Below are positions 37,018 to 47,924 of a DNA stretch of 64,000 nucleotides, piece after piece (position 1 is the first letter of the stretch; each line of letters opens with the position of its first letter). A program made the position numbers and the translations under genes. The DNA is from Begonia masoniana. Lineage: Eukaryota > Streptophyta > Magnoliopsida > Cucurbitales > Begoniaceae. The notes under the pieces were generated by a model. That model was not told the origin of the DNA and ran no database searches. It saw only the letters and a program-made list of their open reading frames with translations. The DNA lies in assembly GCA_022432975.1 (NCBI GenBank), contig CM039504.1:1523459-1587458 (forward strand). Reading direction: 5' to 3'.

Positions 37018-37691
37018 GTTCGGCACAGATGTTTCCGATCAAGCGATACCCAGAAAAATTCCATCCTCCATTTCCATAGTTAAAAGTATTTCGCGAGCCA
37101 TCTCCCGCCTACCTTATAGTGCCACTCGACTTTTGGCCTGCCAAAATACTCTATATATCGCGCCGCTACAGTAATCTCCCACACTGTCAGAAACTGTAAA
37201 TGAAAAATGGCATTCCGATTTCTTTGAGTGACGAATATTGAAGTTTTATTTATAATTTAGCACATACTATTTGGCAGGCTGCACAGTGCACATCTCCTGA
37301 AAAGCGAGGGAAAATGAGGAACCCACCACTAGAGACAGGCTGTAGACGTGCAGTGTCTGGTTTGGTCTGGTTTTAAGGGATAATCGGACCGAACGAGAGA
37401 ACCGTGAACAAGAGTTGATTCAGTTTCAAGAGGGAAGATTCACTCTATATAGTAGAATGCTTGGAGAGAAGAGAAATACAGAAAAAATAATTTTACTTCC
37501 TTACAAGAGCTTGAATTGACACTGCACAAGCATTAGTCTGGTCAGTAAGTCTGTACCCAGAACGAAACAATCACTCAAGAAAACTACAGAATCATTACAG
37601 TACAAAAAGAGAACCAATCGAAGTCCAAACATAGAGACTAGAGTAAACAAGGATTAAAAAACGCCATGATCTCATCATTTTCTCTGATCAA
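37018..37691. other. Intergenic region HMG-like / WEB genes
   Basis: No gene or repeat recognised. Includes the HMG-like promoter and the WEB 3' UTR. Confidence 0.45.
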
Positions 37692-39663
37692 TCAATGTTG
37701 TGTTGCAGTTTGCATCTTCTTCTTACTAAGCTTCGACAATGGAAGTGATACGTGAATGAATCCAAACTTCTTCCTCTGATCCGCCGCAAAGTGTCTTTGA
37801 TCACCGCCGTCTTTCTCTCCTTTCGAAGAAAATTTCAGATCTTCCCTCACTGCCCGGAGCATTTGACTCAGAGCCACCTTCTGTCTGTCCTTTTGCACCT
37901 CTTCTTTTTCTGCATACAATTGAGGCAGCGCCTGCTTCCTGCTCAGTACATCTTTCATGGAAACTGAAGGCCTCAATACAGGTTTTGGATCATCATTAAC
38001 TGAATCCGACTGATTAACTCTATCTAGAGGAGTGCCCTGATGAACTGGTGAATAATAATTTCGGGGAGGCGTAGAAAAATACACGGCTCGTTCGTTTTTG
38101 TCTGGCCGTGACGTCAATTTTCCCAAAGCCTCTTCCGCAATAAGCTGCTTTCTGTTTGCTAGTTGGACTTTATACAGAGCCTCTTCCAAGGCTTGTTTAC
38201 TTAAATTAACTTCTTTTGTTGCTTCCATAAAATTCTCTACAACGGCCAATTTGGAAGTATTATCCATTACATCTTGCAAACTCTTCTCGGAAAGCCCCTC
38301 AGATTTGAAGTTCAGAAAAGATTGCTCTTTGAAATTCAAACTTGTTTTCTCTGGCTCTGTTGAGAAACCCCCTTCTGACCTCTCATTGCCTGATAAAGCT
38401 TCGATTTCTGCCAGAGCAACAGCTTCTGCTGCCTTTGCTGCTTCTTCCATCCTTTTGGCTGCCACCCACCTCAGTTCAGCTGTCTTTAAACTGGACTTGG
38501 TTTGTTCATTCCTTTTTCCTGATCTTGAAGCGTCAGGTTTTACATAATTAGCCGTAGTCTTAAAATGTCGACCTTCAGGATTCAACGGATAAATCTCTCT
38601 CGATAAACTAGTCGAACTCAAAAGATCACGTTTAATTCCTGCATCATTAGGCATCTTTGAGTTTAATCTTCCTCGTTCTGCATTATCCTTCTCCAAAACG
38701 GATGCCATTCTCTCTTGCCTCTTCTCCAAAAAGATCTTTTCTTTCCTCATTTTCCTGGTCAGATTTTCAACGTCAGTTTGAATCACCTCAAGATCATTCA
38801 TGGTTTTACTAAGGTTTAGTTTTGCTTGTTTCAATTCCATTATGATTATATCTGGAATCTGCACAATATTGCTGTCGACATTATTACGACTTCCCTTGTC
38901 TATTTCTTTGATGGCAGGAGGAGTTAACTGTGGGTCGGGCAAAAGGCAATCTGAGGTGGTCGCAGCTTCAGTCTGTAGTTGCCGTTTTAGCTCCGCCACC
39001 ATCGTCTTTGTTGCTCCCAGTTCTTCCAGAACATCAAGGGCCTGCAATTCCTTCACAATGATATCTTTCTCCAGCTCTTCAATGCCATTCTGCCTCGTCA
39101 TAATTTTATGTAGTGTTTTCAGAAATTGACAAACAGAAACCGAAATTTAAGCCGAAGCAGAAAATGAAATTTAATCTACATTGAATCCACAGTTGAACGT
39201 GAAATGCAAATTACAACTATAAAATTAAGATATTTGAAAGAAAAGCAGGTAATCGAGAGTTTTTGCAGTAATCTGGCAGAATTTTCAACATTGAAATCAC
39301 AGTTGAACATAGAATGAAAATCCCAACTCTAAGTTTAAGACAGGGTATGAAAACTGGCATTAATACTTTTAAAGGTATGATTTTTGGCGTAATTTGAAAA
39401 GAATGGTTGCTTACGTAAGAACCAAACTTGCAGAGAGGAACCCAAGATCCACTCCCACCAAAATGGGTTACTGCCTCTTTGACAGATCCAAAAGGTGGCG
39501 ACGTATCGATTTCCGCTCTCAGATTCAACCTCCTAATCCCCGGACCCGGAGAACCACCGGCTTCATTCCCATAATGGATCTGTTCAGAACCCTTCTCTGC
39601 CTTAATGTCAGACATACAATGGGTCGGAATGGCCATTGAAGCAGAGTCGAATGCTTCCTCCAT
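37692..39663 (-). CDS. WEB-family coiled-coil protein (DUF827)
   Basis: Two exons (39663-39415 and 39089-37692), 548 aa. Exon 1 encodes an acidic N-terminus ending in GSVKEAVTHFGGSGSWVPLCKFGSY, the conserved WEB-family entry motif (V-KEAV--F--S--W-P). Exon 2 begins NGIEELEKDIIVKELQALDVLEELGATK and continues as heptad-rich helix (MVAELKRQLQTEA, VENLTRKMRKEKIFLEKRQER, RWVAAKRMEEAAKAAEAVALAEIEAL). It ends in a basic SLPLSKLSKKK tail. WEB1/PMI2-type proteins act in light-driven chloroplast movement. The subgroup of At2g40480/At3g56270 (recollection) is less studied, so function is inferred only at family level. No membrane segment or targeting signal is seen. Confidence 0.92.
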
Positions 39664-41464
39664 ATCGAAGCATACTGAATTGTTGGAAAAAATCGATTTA
39701 AAGAACGGGGCTTGGAGTTTGGGAAAAAAGCAATGATATTAAAGCAATTCTGGAAACTTTTCTGCATGATCGAGGATGATGGGGAAGTGATGATGGTGTT
39801 GGAGAACCGAGTCACGACTCGGACGAAAAAGAAGGAAGGAAGTACGAGTCAGAGCACGAGTGAGAACAGAGGGTCCACTGCTGGAGATCATTTAGGTGAG
39901 ATGGAGATCGTCCCATCGTCGTGTAGTCGCTGAAATGGAGCGTGAATTAAGGTGATGATCGACTTTTTTCTGGTGCCAATAGTTATTGCTGAGTTCTCTC
40001 TTTCTTCCCTCCTCTCTTTATTACTTTCCTCGAAAAGTTGCTTCTTTTCTGGGTTGGCTGCCTTTTGCTGCCTTCCTCTTCCTGAGTTTAACTTTTGGCT
40101 CTCTCTCTCTCTCTCTCTCTCCTCTGATTTTTGAATTTATTCAGAAAAGTTGCAACAAACAACTAGGAATCATTAAAGAACATGTCTGCATCATTAAGGA
40201 AATTGTTACCACTTATAATCAATCATACAATTAATGAACGCACCCATTATTCATTTCAATACACTTGTTTTCCTGATACATCTGCCTTTTCCTAATCTAT
40301 TGCGTACGTCTGCAACTGGGTCCTTCGCATTCATGCTATGCATATTACTTAGACTACATCTAGTTAGATTGAACGATGATTTGTACAATGATGTATACAT
40401 GATTTTGGCCTAGAATTTTAATATTATTTGATTCACTAGAGTTGATCAAATGTCCCATAAAAACCCTCTTGCAGATGACCGTGATTTCGGCTCCAGTTTG
40501 AGGCAAAAGGTGGAACGTGTTTGGTGATTCCAATACGCCATGTGATCATGTACATAACACTTGCCAAAACATCTGTTTTCTTCCAACGAGAATACTTTTT
40601 TTTTTTTAGGCCACTCACTCGTTTGGGAAGCACCTGTAAGTCGGTGGGTATTATGGATTTTTATATGTTCTCATTGGGAGTTACAATAATTCTAACACGT
40701 TTAATCGAATTAAATCTGCTTACACAGTTTGGGTGTGTTTTAAAAACACCTACTTTAATAAAGAAAGATATTTGTTTCATCTTTTAATCTCTGGTTTTAA
40801 ATCTTGTTTCATGTGTGAGACAAATAAAATGCAGTTTAATGTGCCACCAAGATCAAGAAGAAGATTCAGAAAGTTAGGTAAGTAACATCTTATTCCTCAC
40901 CAAAAACAATGGAGCATTGAATAAAAAAGTTAGTGAGTTGATCCAGGAAGCAGTGCGCATCTGCATAATTTAAAGCAGAGCATGAGCGTAAATCGTATCA
41001 GTCCTCATTCATTACGCCCATCCTCACCCATCACCTACATCCTTCAACTGCTTTTGGCTTCTCAATTATGCAGTCGATGGTTCTAGCTCAAGAACAGCAT
41101 CAACTTATTTATGATTATTATTGAGAAAAGCATCTATCTTTAGTCTACTTTCTGTATGAATATACTACGTACTTGGAGTAAGTTATGCATCCATCTTTGA
41201 TGATCTTGTCATCTTCATCCAGTTTCTGTGTATTTCAGGTTGCTCGAGCTAATAATATTCTGACCAATTTGTCAGCGTCGTATTTAATGTCGGATGCTTC
41301 TGTAGATTTTCAACTACTTATTTGTTTGAAGGGTTTATTTTCAATTTTCATCTGTCTTCGGATTTGATTGTAGAACTCTTGAAGTAACTTGGTTTCTTTT
41401 TACTTTGATCGATGTTGTATATATTGTCGGAGCAATTCAATGTACTGAAACCCGTCATTAACTA
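39664..41464. other. Divergent intergenic region WEB / ASG8-like with (CT)n
   Basis: (CT)n at 40099-40121, ~440 bp upstream of the WEB start. TATA-like TGTATATATTG at 41415-41425 precedes the plus-strand gene. No gene in between. Confidence 0.5.
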
Positions 41465-42115
41465 ATGTTCAGTCCACCATTCAGGACAGGGAGTGTCAGG
41501 ATAAAGTGGTCATCTTCTGATCTGAAAACATTCAGATCTACTCAACAAAAAAGAATGCAAAGCCGTAGCGGCGAGCTGAAGCTTTCCCAGAAGTCGGTCA
41601 AAATGGCGGAGGATGAGAAGTTTTTCTCGAGAATTTCAACGAAGGAGGCTTCCACGACGCTGGCTAACTCTTTCAGAGTCTACTACGGAGGAGCACCGGC
41701 TGGGGTTCCATTCGGATGGGAGTCTCGACCAGGCACTCCAAAGCAAAAATTCTCAGACAACTCCATTCCTCCTCTTACGCCCCCTCCCTCTTACTATTTC
41801 ACCAGCAAATCTCATAAATCTATGAACAAGAACAGAAACCCAAATGTGTTATGCTTGTTGTTCCCCAAGATCGGCACCAATCCTAAGAAGGTTTACATGA
41901 TGTCTGAATCATCCTTTTACTCTGTATCGTCGTCCTCCTCCTCCTCAATGGTTTCATCGTGTCCGTTGCCCACAGCTTTGACAAACCCTGAATCTCTGAA
42001 TTCGACATCATGTTTTGGTGTTTCCTGGAAACCTTCCTGTCGAGGTCGAATGGCGAATGTGAAGAATGCGCTGAGGTCCGTTCTAGGCCATGGCTCAGCC
42101 CAACGGACTGCTTAA
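41465..42115 (+). CDS. Uncharacterised Ser-rich protein, ASG8-like
   Basis: Intronless 216-aa ORF. The probable conserved start is the internal ATG at 41603 (MAEDEKFFSRISTKEAS, 170 aa). The upstream 46 residues may be leader translation. The conserved core FRVYYGGAPAGVPFGWESRPGTPKQKF, followed by IPPLTPPPSY, is a plant-specific motif (WES-PGTPK...PPLTPPPSY) of unknown function. The remainder is basic and Ser-rich (SFYSVSSSSSSSMVSS) and ends in a weak amphipathic helix (ANVKNALRSVLG). The neighbouring WEB and LBD15 genes match Arabidopsis order At2g40480-At2g40475-At2g40470, where At2g40475 is named ALTERED SEED GERMINATION 8 (recollection). No biochemical role can be read from the sequence. 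Confidence 0.82.
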   Translation: MFSPPFRTGSVRIKWSSSDLKTFRSTQQKRMQSRSGELKLSQKSVKMAEDEKFFSRISTKEASTTLANSFRVYYGGAPAGVPFGWESRPGTPKQKFSDNSIPPLTPPPSYYFTSKSHKSMNKNRNPNVLCLLFPKIGTNPKKVYMMSESSFYSVSSSSSSSMVSSCPLPTALTNPESLNSTSCFGVSWKPSCRGRMANVKNALRSVLGHGSAQRTA

Positions 42116-42380
42116 AACCATTGCCCGGTTGATTCATAAGGTTTCTTTTTGCGATGTTTCTCCCCTTTTACTTCCAAACTGTTAATGCAGAGACGTAATT
42201 AATGATTCTATGGTTAATCTAGAATAATAGTTTCAATTATCGAGATGATATGGATATATCATATCATAAATAACGATTTCACGACATTGTTTGATATCCA
42301 CACATGACATATTAGACCACTTTCCAGAATGTTGTTGGGTTTACTTCTTCGTTTTTCTGCCATTTTCGATCATCTTCCAC

Positions 42381-42414
<34 letters not shown>

Positions 42415-43726
42415 TTCTCTTCGGTGCGTGGTTGTGTGTTTGATTAGTGGGTTACGTAAAGGCCGTCCATAATCAACCAAAAACGAAAGGTTGAGAATGA
42501 GAAAAGTCTTGCATCGGAGACTGCGCTGATAGTAAATACTGACAACTGAAAAGAGCACACGATCCCGCTCTTCCGGGCCGTTGTCAATTCGTTCATCCCC
42601 AGAAACTGAAAACGCCGATAATCGTGGACAGTCAACAGTGTATATATATGAAAATGCATAACAAATTAAACACTCATAAAATAATACCGAGTAATCGATT
42701 TGGCCCATTTGCATGGATGTGACTAGAGTCCTACGTTTTGACCTAATTTCACGTACGTAAAAAAGGTGAAGGAGGCTGGTATGGTCATGGGTTTTGGTGT
42801 AAATGAGAGCAGGAATAAGAAAAACGACGGAGAGAGTTGGGTTTGGGAAGAGTGAACAATGGCCTAGAAATAAGGGTCAAACAAGATGGCCCTTCAAATC
42901 TAAGCATGTTTTCACAGTGAGTATTATAATCTCCTGCCCCATTTTTCTTTACCCACTTCAAAAATATAGAGTCATCATTCCGATAATTTGTTAACTGTTA
43001 TTTGGTTTTCAAATATTTATGTATTATATTATAAAGTATTACATTAAAATTTCAATTTTTTTAGTGAAAGAGCCAATGCCCATCTCCTTTGCAAGTGCGA
43101 AGCCAAGGAGAGAAAAGTGAGTTTGTTAAAATCATTCAAGTATAATGCTGAAAATGGGGGTACCGATTGGAAGTAGAAAATCAATGGAAGAATTGAGAGA
43201 ATAATATCATTATGAATATCAAAATACAACTGCAGGTTTTGATACTCTAATTTATATGAATATATAGAAAAAATAAAATTTTAAATGAAATCTATAATAT
43301 AAGTTCACTGAACTGACGCATATAAAATTTAGATCACATTAAACTCTAACAAACTTAAAAAAGAAGTGTACAAGAGATTCAAAAACAATACAAAAGATCT
43401 CTCAATCAACTCAATCTCCTTGAACTATAACTGTACAGCCACCTCTTTGAACAGCAGCACGTTGCTTATTTGTTATATCAAATAGCAAGTTTGCTCTTTG
43501 GATCAAGATTCTGCTTTGAGTTTGACGTTAAACTACCCTGACTAATTGCTGTTATCAACACCATTTTCATTAGTTTTCTACATTAATTAAACCACTAATA
43601 GGGTGATTAAGATAATTGTAAAGCATTTGCATACATTAAAAAAATACTACCATTGTGATCTCTCCTCCTAAACAAGCAAAAGACACATCCATTTTAATAC
43701 TTAGATTCCAAAGGTCAATCAACTCA
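42116..43726. other. Intergenic region, AT-rich, with (CT)n
   Basis: (TC)n at 42384-42412. From 42,960 onward the DNA is very AT-rich, with homopolymer runs. No coding signal that I trust. Confidence 0.45.
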
Positions 43727-44574
43727 TTTTTACAAGGGTAAAAACTATTTTGAACCTCAAAATATTAATTTTTTTTTTTTTTACTTTTAAACTATTAACT
43801 CTAACAAAACAAACTTCAAACTATCAAAAACTTAACAATAAACCCCTGCAGACGCCTCGATAGCCCTTCGTTTCGCATTTTACAAAAAGAAGGGGCGACC
43901 GTTCTCCAAGTACAGCCCCACCGTTTTGTTTGGGGGACGACGCGAGGGTGTAGAACCTTCATGCACGTGCGTTGCACGTGTAGAACAGGAGACCGATCTA
44001 AAAATAATAGCCCCCCGATTTGTCCGTCGACACGGGGATGTAGAACCCCCGCGCACGTGCGTTGCAGTTGAAAAAAAAAACACGAGGGGCCATACATTTT
44101 AGCTCGACCCCCCGTGTTAGAGAGTAATTTTAAAACAGGGGACCGTGCTTCAGGACGCGGCCCCCCATTCTCCCGCCCGTGATCAATTATTGATCATTGG
44201 TGCGTTGACGCGGGGGGCCGAGTTTGGAAAACGACCTCCCGTTCTCCGGCCCGTGATCATTAATTGATCATGGGCAGGAGAACGCGGAGGGTCGCTCTCC
44301 CGAGAACGTGGGCCCAATCTAAAATGAACATCTCATTGATCTTCAAAGACTCTCAGCCGCTAAAGTTGACAGTCTTCTCATAAATAATCGAGCGTATTAA
44401 CATATTCCGCTTGAACTGCTGTTGACATTCCTGGTTTAGAAATTTCATCGACAAATAAACATGCGGCGATCGCGGCACTTGATCAGGAGCACCTTGTCAT
44501 GAAGGTGCCCGGTTTGATGGGTCAACTTGTGTCAGGGGGAGTCTTTCGTTTCAAAATTTTTTTTAGAGTCATTG

Positions 44575-44755
44575 CAAATAGTAGAGTTTGGGATTTTCGG
44601 CAATTAGGAGGCTCGAGTTTCGCATTTTCGCCGATTGAGAGGCTCAATTTTAGATTTTTGACAGTGGAGGCCTCGGGTTTGAGTTTTTGACGATGAGGCT
44701 TCAAATTTTGAGATTTTGGGCGGCGAGGGCTGAGATTTGAGAATTTTCAGCAACA
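44575..44755. repeat. Degenerate ~30-bp tandem repeat inside the MULE
   Basis: About six units share the pattern 'gaggct(c)gagttt...attttcg', e.g. GGAGGCTCGAGTTTCGCATT, then GAGAGGCTCAATTTTAGA and GAGGCCTCGGGTTTGAGTTT. Each is ~28-32 bp and diverged. No protein-coding sense. Confidence 0.6.
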
Positions 44756-45204
44756 AAAATCACGGATTCAGCAATGTTTCTCTCAATTTCAGACGAATGA
44801 GAGTGCACAGGGGGCTGAACACCCCCCGTTATCAGCCCTAGGGTTGAACATGGCCCGCTGTGCCTTGAACACGGCCCCCCTTGTATTCAACATGTAGGGG
44901 GCCGTGCTTCAGGACAAGGCCCCCCATTTTAAAATTACTCTGTAACACGGGGGGTCGAGCGAAAATAAACGGCCCCCGTGTCGTTTCCATGTGCAACGTA
45001 CGTGCATGAGGGACACCCCTACGTCGACCCCGAATAAAACGGGGGGCTGTTCTTTTTAGATCAATCTCCCATTCTACACTTGTGGTGAGCGTGGAATTAG
45101 ACCCAGGACAAAACAGGGGGTCGTGCTTGGAGAACAGTCGCCCGTTCTCTTTGTAAATTGCGGAATAAGGGGCTATCGGGCGTCCATCGAAGTTTAGATT
45201 GTTA

Positions 45205-45582
45205 TATAACGACCCTTTTTCTCAGTAAGATATTGTCCACTCTTGGGATTGGGCCGTAACCCAATATCCTCTCCTCAAGATTTTGTTTGGTGAGAACTTT
45301 CCAGTCGGTTATCCAACCTGGTACTACTCTCACCGAAGCACTTTTAACTTCGGAGTTCTTACGGGATCCGATACCAATTGTGCTCCAAAACGCGTCTTAA
45401 TATCTTGGAAGGGTTTCTTTACATATGATTCATTTTCATATACTTTCCCAAGCGATGTTGGATTGTGATGACCATCTCTTTTACGACCTGTCACCTTCCG
45501 GTTCGCCTGTGCGGACGTACCGCCATTCGGGTTCCGGTTCGTGCAGCCGTCGTACACATACTTACATATCCGGGTCATCACA
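45205..45582 (-). mobile_element. Cassandra-type solo LTR (5S rRNA-derived sequence), inserted in the MULE right TIR
   Basis: Read on the minus strand, the 378-bp piece starts TGTGATGACCCGG and ends AGGGTCGTTATA, the same termini as the two LTRs of the complete element at 53238-54116. It is flanked by TGTTA on both sides (45200-45204 and 45583-45587), a 5-bp target duplication. Its middle carries the 5S rRNA-derived block (GGATCCCGTAAGAACTCCGA, then GTTAAAAGTGCTTCGG when read on the minus strand). No internal domain or second LTR is present, hence a solo LTR. Confidence 0.9.
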
Positions 45583-46074
45583 TGTTAGGTTTTTGATAGT
45601 TTGAAGTTTGTTTTGTTAAGGTTAATACTTTAAGAGATTTAAAAGAGAAACAGATACTTTGATGTTAAAAATAGTGTTTACCCTTTTTACAACTCAATCA
45701 CTAGTCTTTAAGCAATCTCTCTCTCTCTCTCTCTCTTCGTTTTGTTTTCCTTATTTTCCATATTCCATCTCAATGCTCAATATTTCATGAAATCCTCGTA
45801 CATTAACCACATAGCCAATGCCGCATCACTCTTGCTTGAGAGAAAAACACCTCTTTTTAGGTGATTTGAGTGTCTAGCTACTGCTGTTTCTCTTTTCTTC
45901 TGGTTATTCTATTGAGAAATGTTTGAAATGAGGACCATTTTATTTGTATTTATTGCCTTTTAAATACACACTTTCTGTACTCTTTAGTTTCCTTTTCGTC
46001 CGCCTCTCCTTCTTCTTCTCTTTCTCTCCCTTGGCTCTATCATCTACATAGCGCCTGGTAGATAGTATGCCTGA

Positions 46075-46978
46075 ATGTCTAAAGAAAGGTAACTTCTTGT
46101 TTCTTGTCGGATAATCAGCATATTTCTGCACTGCTCATAACCTAAATATCCGGACAGATCAATACCAAATATTGATCTTATCTGATTTCTTTTATCATAC
46201 TACAGGGAGAGCTTCGAAGATATAGGAAAGAAAGTAAAGAGAAGTACAGATGCCTCTTCTCAAATCGGAATCAGAAGGCTCATTCCGGGCCGTCCTGGAG
46301 GCATCAACATCATCACACCATGTGCAGCATGTAAGCTGTTAAGACGAAGGTGTGCGCAAGAATGCCCTTTTTCTCCATATTTCTCTCCCCACGAACCCCA
46401 CAAGTTTGCTTCTGTCCATAAAGTGTTTGGAGCCAGCAATGTCTCAAAGCTACTTATGGTAAAACCCGCCATTTTTTCCACCTTCATAGCAGTTATTTAG
46501 TTCCTTTAGCATACTGTACAATCTACCATTTACATCTTCTTCTTTCTTTTTTTGCTTTTCTGATGAAAAAATTCAGGAGGTGGATGAGGGCCAAAGAGCA
46601 GATGCTGCTAATAGTCTTGTGTACGAAGCCAACGTGAGGCTGAGAGACCCAGTCTACGGCTGCATGGGGGCTATCTTAAATTTGCAGCAGCAAGTTCAAT
46701 CTTTGCAAGCAGAGCTCAACGCAATAAGGGAAGAGATACTGAAATACAATTACGGGGACCCTACTGTTACAATGCCATCTTCTCACGTCTCTTTGCTCAC
46801 TTCTTGCGGGGCTGTTTCAGTCATCGTGCCACCTCTTCCACCGCCGCTTCTACCGACCCCAACACCACGGCCGCCACTTTTGTCTTCTGATTCCTCCTCT
46901 GGCAGCTACCCTCCACCGACCACTGCTGCAAACTACAGCTCCATTACAAGCGATCAAAACGTTACCTACTTTGAGTGA
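46075..46978 (+). CDS. LBD15: LOB-domain transcription factor, class I (LBD15-like)
   Basis: Three exons: a 14-nt first coding exon (46075-46088, ATGTCTAAAGAAAG|GT), then 46206-46458 and 46577-46978, giving 222 aa. The tiny exon yields MSKERESFEDIGKKVKR, which matches the LBD15 N-terminus (MSRERERFEEIGKKIKR, recollection). The LOB domain at ~45-145 has the C block CAACKLLRRRCAQEC (C-x2-C-x6-C-x3-C), the GAS block FASVHKVFGASNVSKLLM, and the Leu-rich coil VYEANVRLRDPVYGCMGAIL with LQQQVQSLQAEL. The tail is Pro/Ser-rich and ends NVTYFE. LBD15 homologues regulate vascular and meristem programmes as DNA-binding dimers in the nucleus. A (TC)n tract at 45716-45736 lies in the leader or promoter. 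Frame is intact. Confidence 0.95.
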
Positions 46979-47924
46979 GTTCCTTGAATGTTTTATAATT
47001 CTTTCTTCAGTACCAATCAGCTCCGTTAAGTGGAATAAAGATGATGAAACTGTATCTGAAATTTGATCGAAATAATTTATAATTTATAATTTATTTAAGG
47101 ATTTCAACTTTTCCTTCAATTTTGTGATCAAGAAATGCTCTTTTTTGACTCCTTAACACCTTTTATGCTCCAACCAAGAACAAAATATGAACTGTCTGGT
47201 TATAGATTAGTGTAAGTTCGTGTTATTTGTTGGATGGTCAATGGAAGTGACAGCTAGATTAGTACTGTCAATTGCTTTGTGTATTCCGTAGCGTGCGGAT
47301 TTCCTACACTATCAATAGCTACGCACACCAAGAACCATGTCTATAATCAAAGTCTGTAAATAATTAAAATTGAAAGACTACAGCCCATCGTTCAAGTTTA
47401 GCAGGGACGGTTTGTTGACGTAGATGGGAGTTGGTCTGGTGTCGAGGTTGCTTAAGATTGTAGCATCGTTACTTTGTCTTTACATACCCACTCTTCTCTT
47501 CAGTTTTTCTTAATTGGAGTTTACCTTCAGTTTTATTTGGAGAAGAAATAGGGTGAGAATTCTTCCTGATAAACTGCAGCAATGTCTGTCCGATCGAAGA
47601 GTTGTTTAGAGCCTTGCTTGACTGACTCTAATTTCAACGTATTTAAATTTATTATTTATGTAAGTTGAAAAAGTGTACATCAAGTGATGAGTTCAGTCAG
47701 TGTATCAGTAATTATTATGGCTTTTTTTCGAATAAAAAGCTAATATTTAATTGTTTTATAGCTTTTCAAGTGGATGGAATTTGTAAGCAGAATTAGGAGA
47801 CTTTAATGAAAATTATATAGTATTTAATGTTATTAAATTTATTATATATTCGTTAAATTATAGGTCTCTTTCTTGGGTTAATTTGATTGATCTCTATATA
47901 TTATTATTTTTTAATTATATTTTA
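46979..47924. other. Intergenic region, AT-rich
   Basis: LBD15 3' flank. Nothing gene-like. AT content rises toward the MULE boundary. Confidence 0.45.

Larger units (their letters stand above)
43736..45683. mobile_element. Non-autonomous long-TIR MULE (Mutator-like) with perfect 9-bp target duplication
   Basis: The left end GGGTAAAAACTATTTTGAAC (43736) is matched in inverse at the right end (...AATAGTGTTTACCC, 45683). Identical TTTTTACAA copies flank both ends (43727-43735 and 45684-45692), the 9-bp duplication size of Mutator elements. The inverted arms run ~43736-44175 and ~44890-45683. They align over several hundred bases, for example the arm core TTTTAAAATTACTCT with CACGGGGGGTCGAGC. 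The right arm is interrupted by the Cassandra solo LTR. The ~0.7-kb centre encodes no transposase. The interior is GC-rich with nested palindromes (TGATCAATTATTGATCA at 44181) and a ~30-bp degenerate tandem array at 44575-44755. Confidence 0.88.

Noticed and set aside
38098..38547. 149-codon plus-strand ORF antisense to the WEB gene
   Set aside because: Antisense shadow of the heptad-rich coding exon; no independent features.
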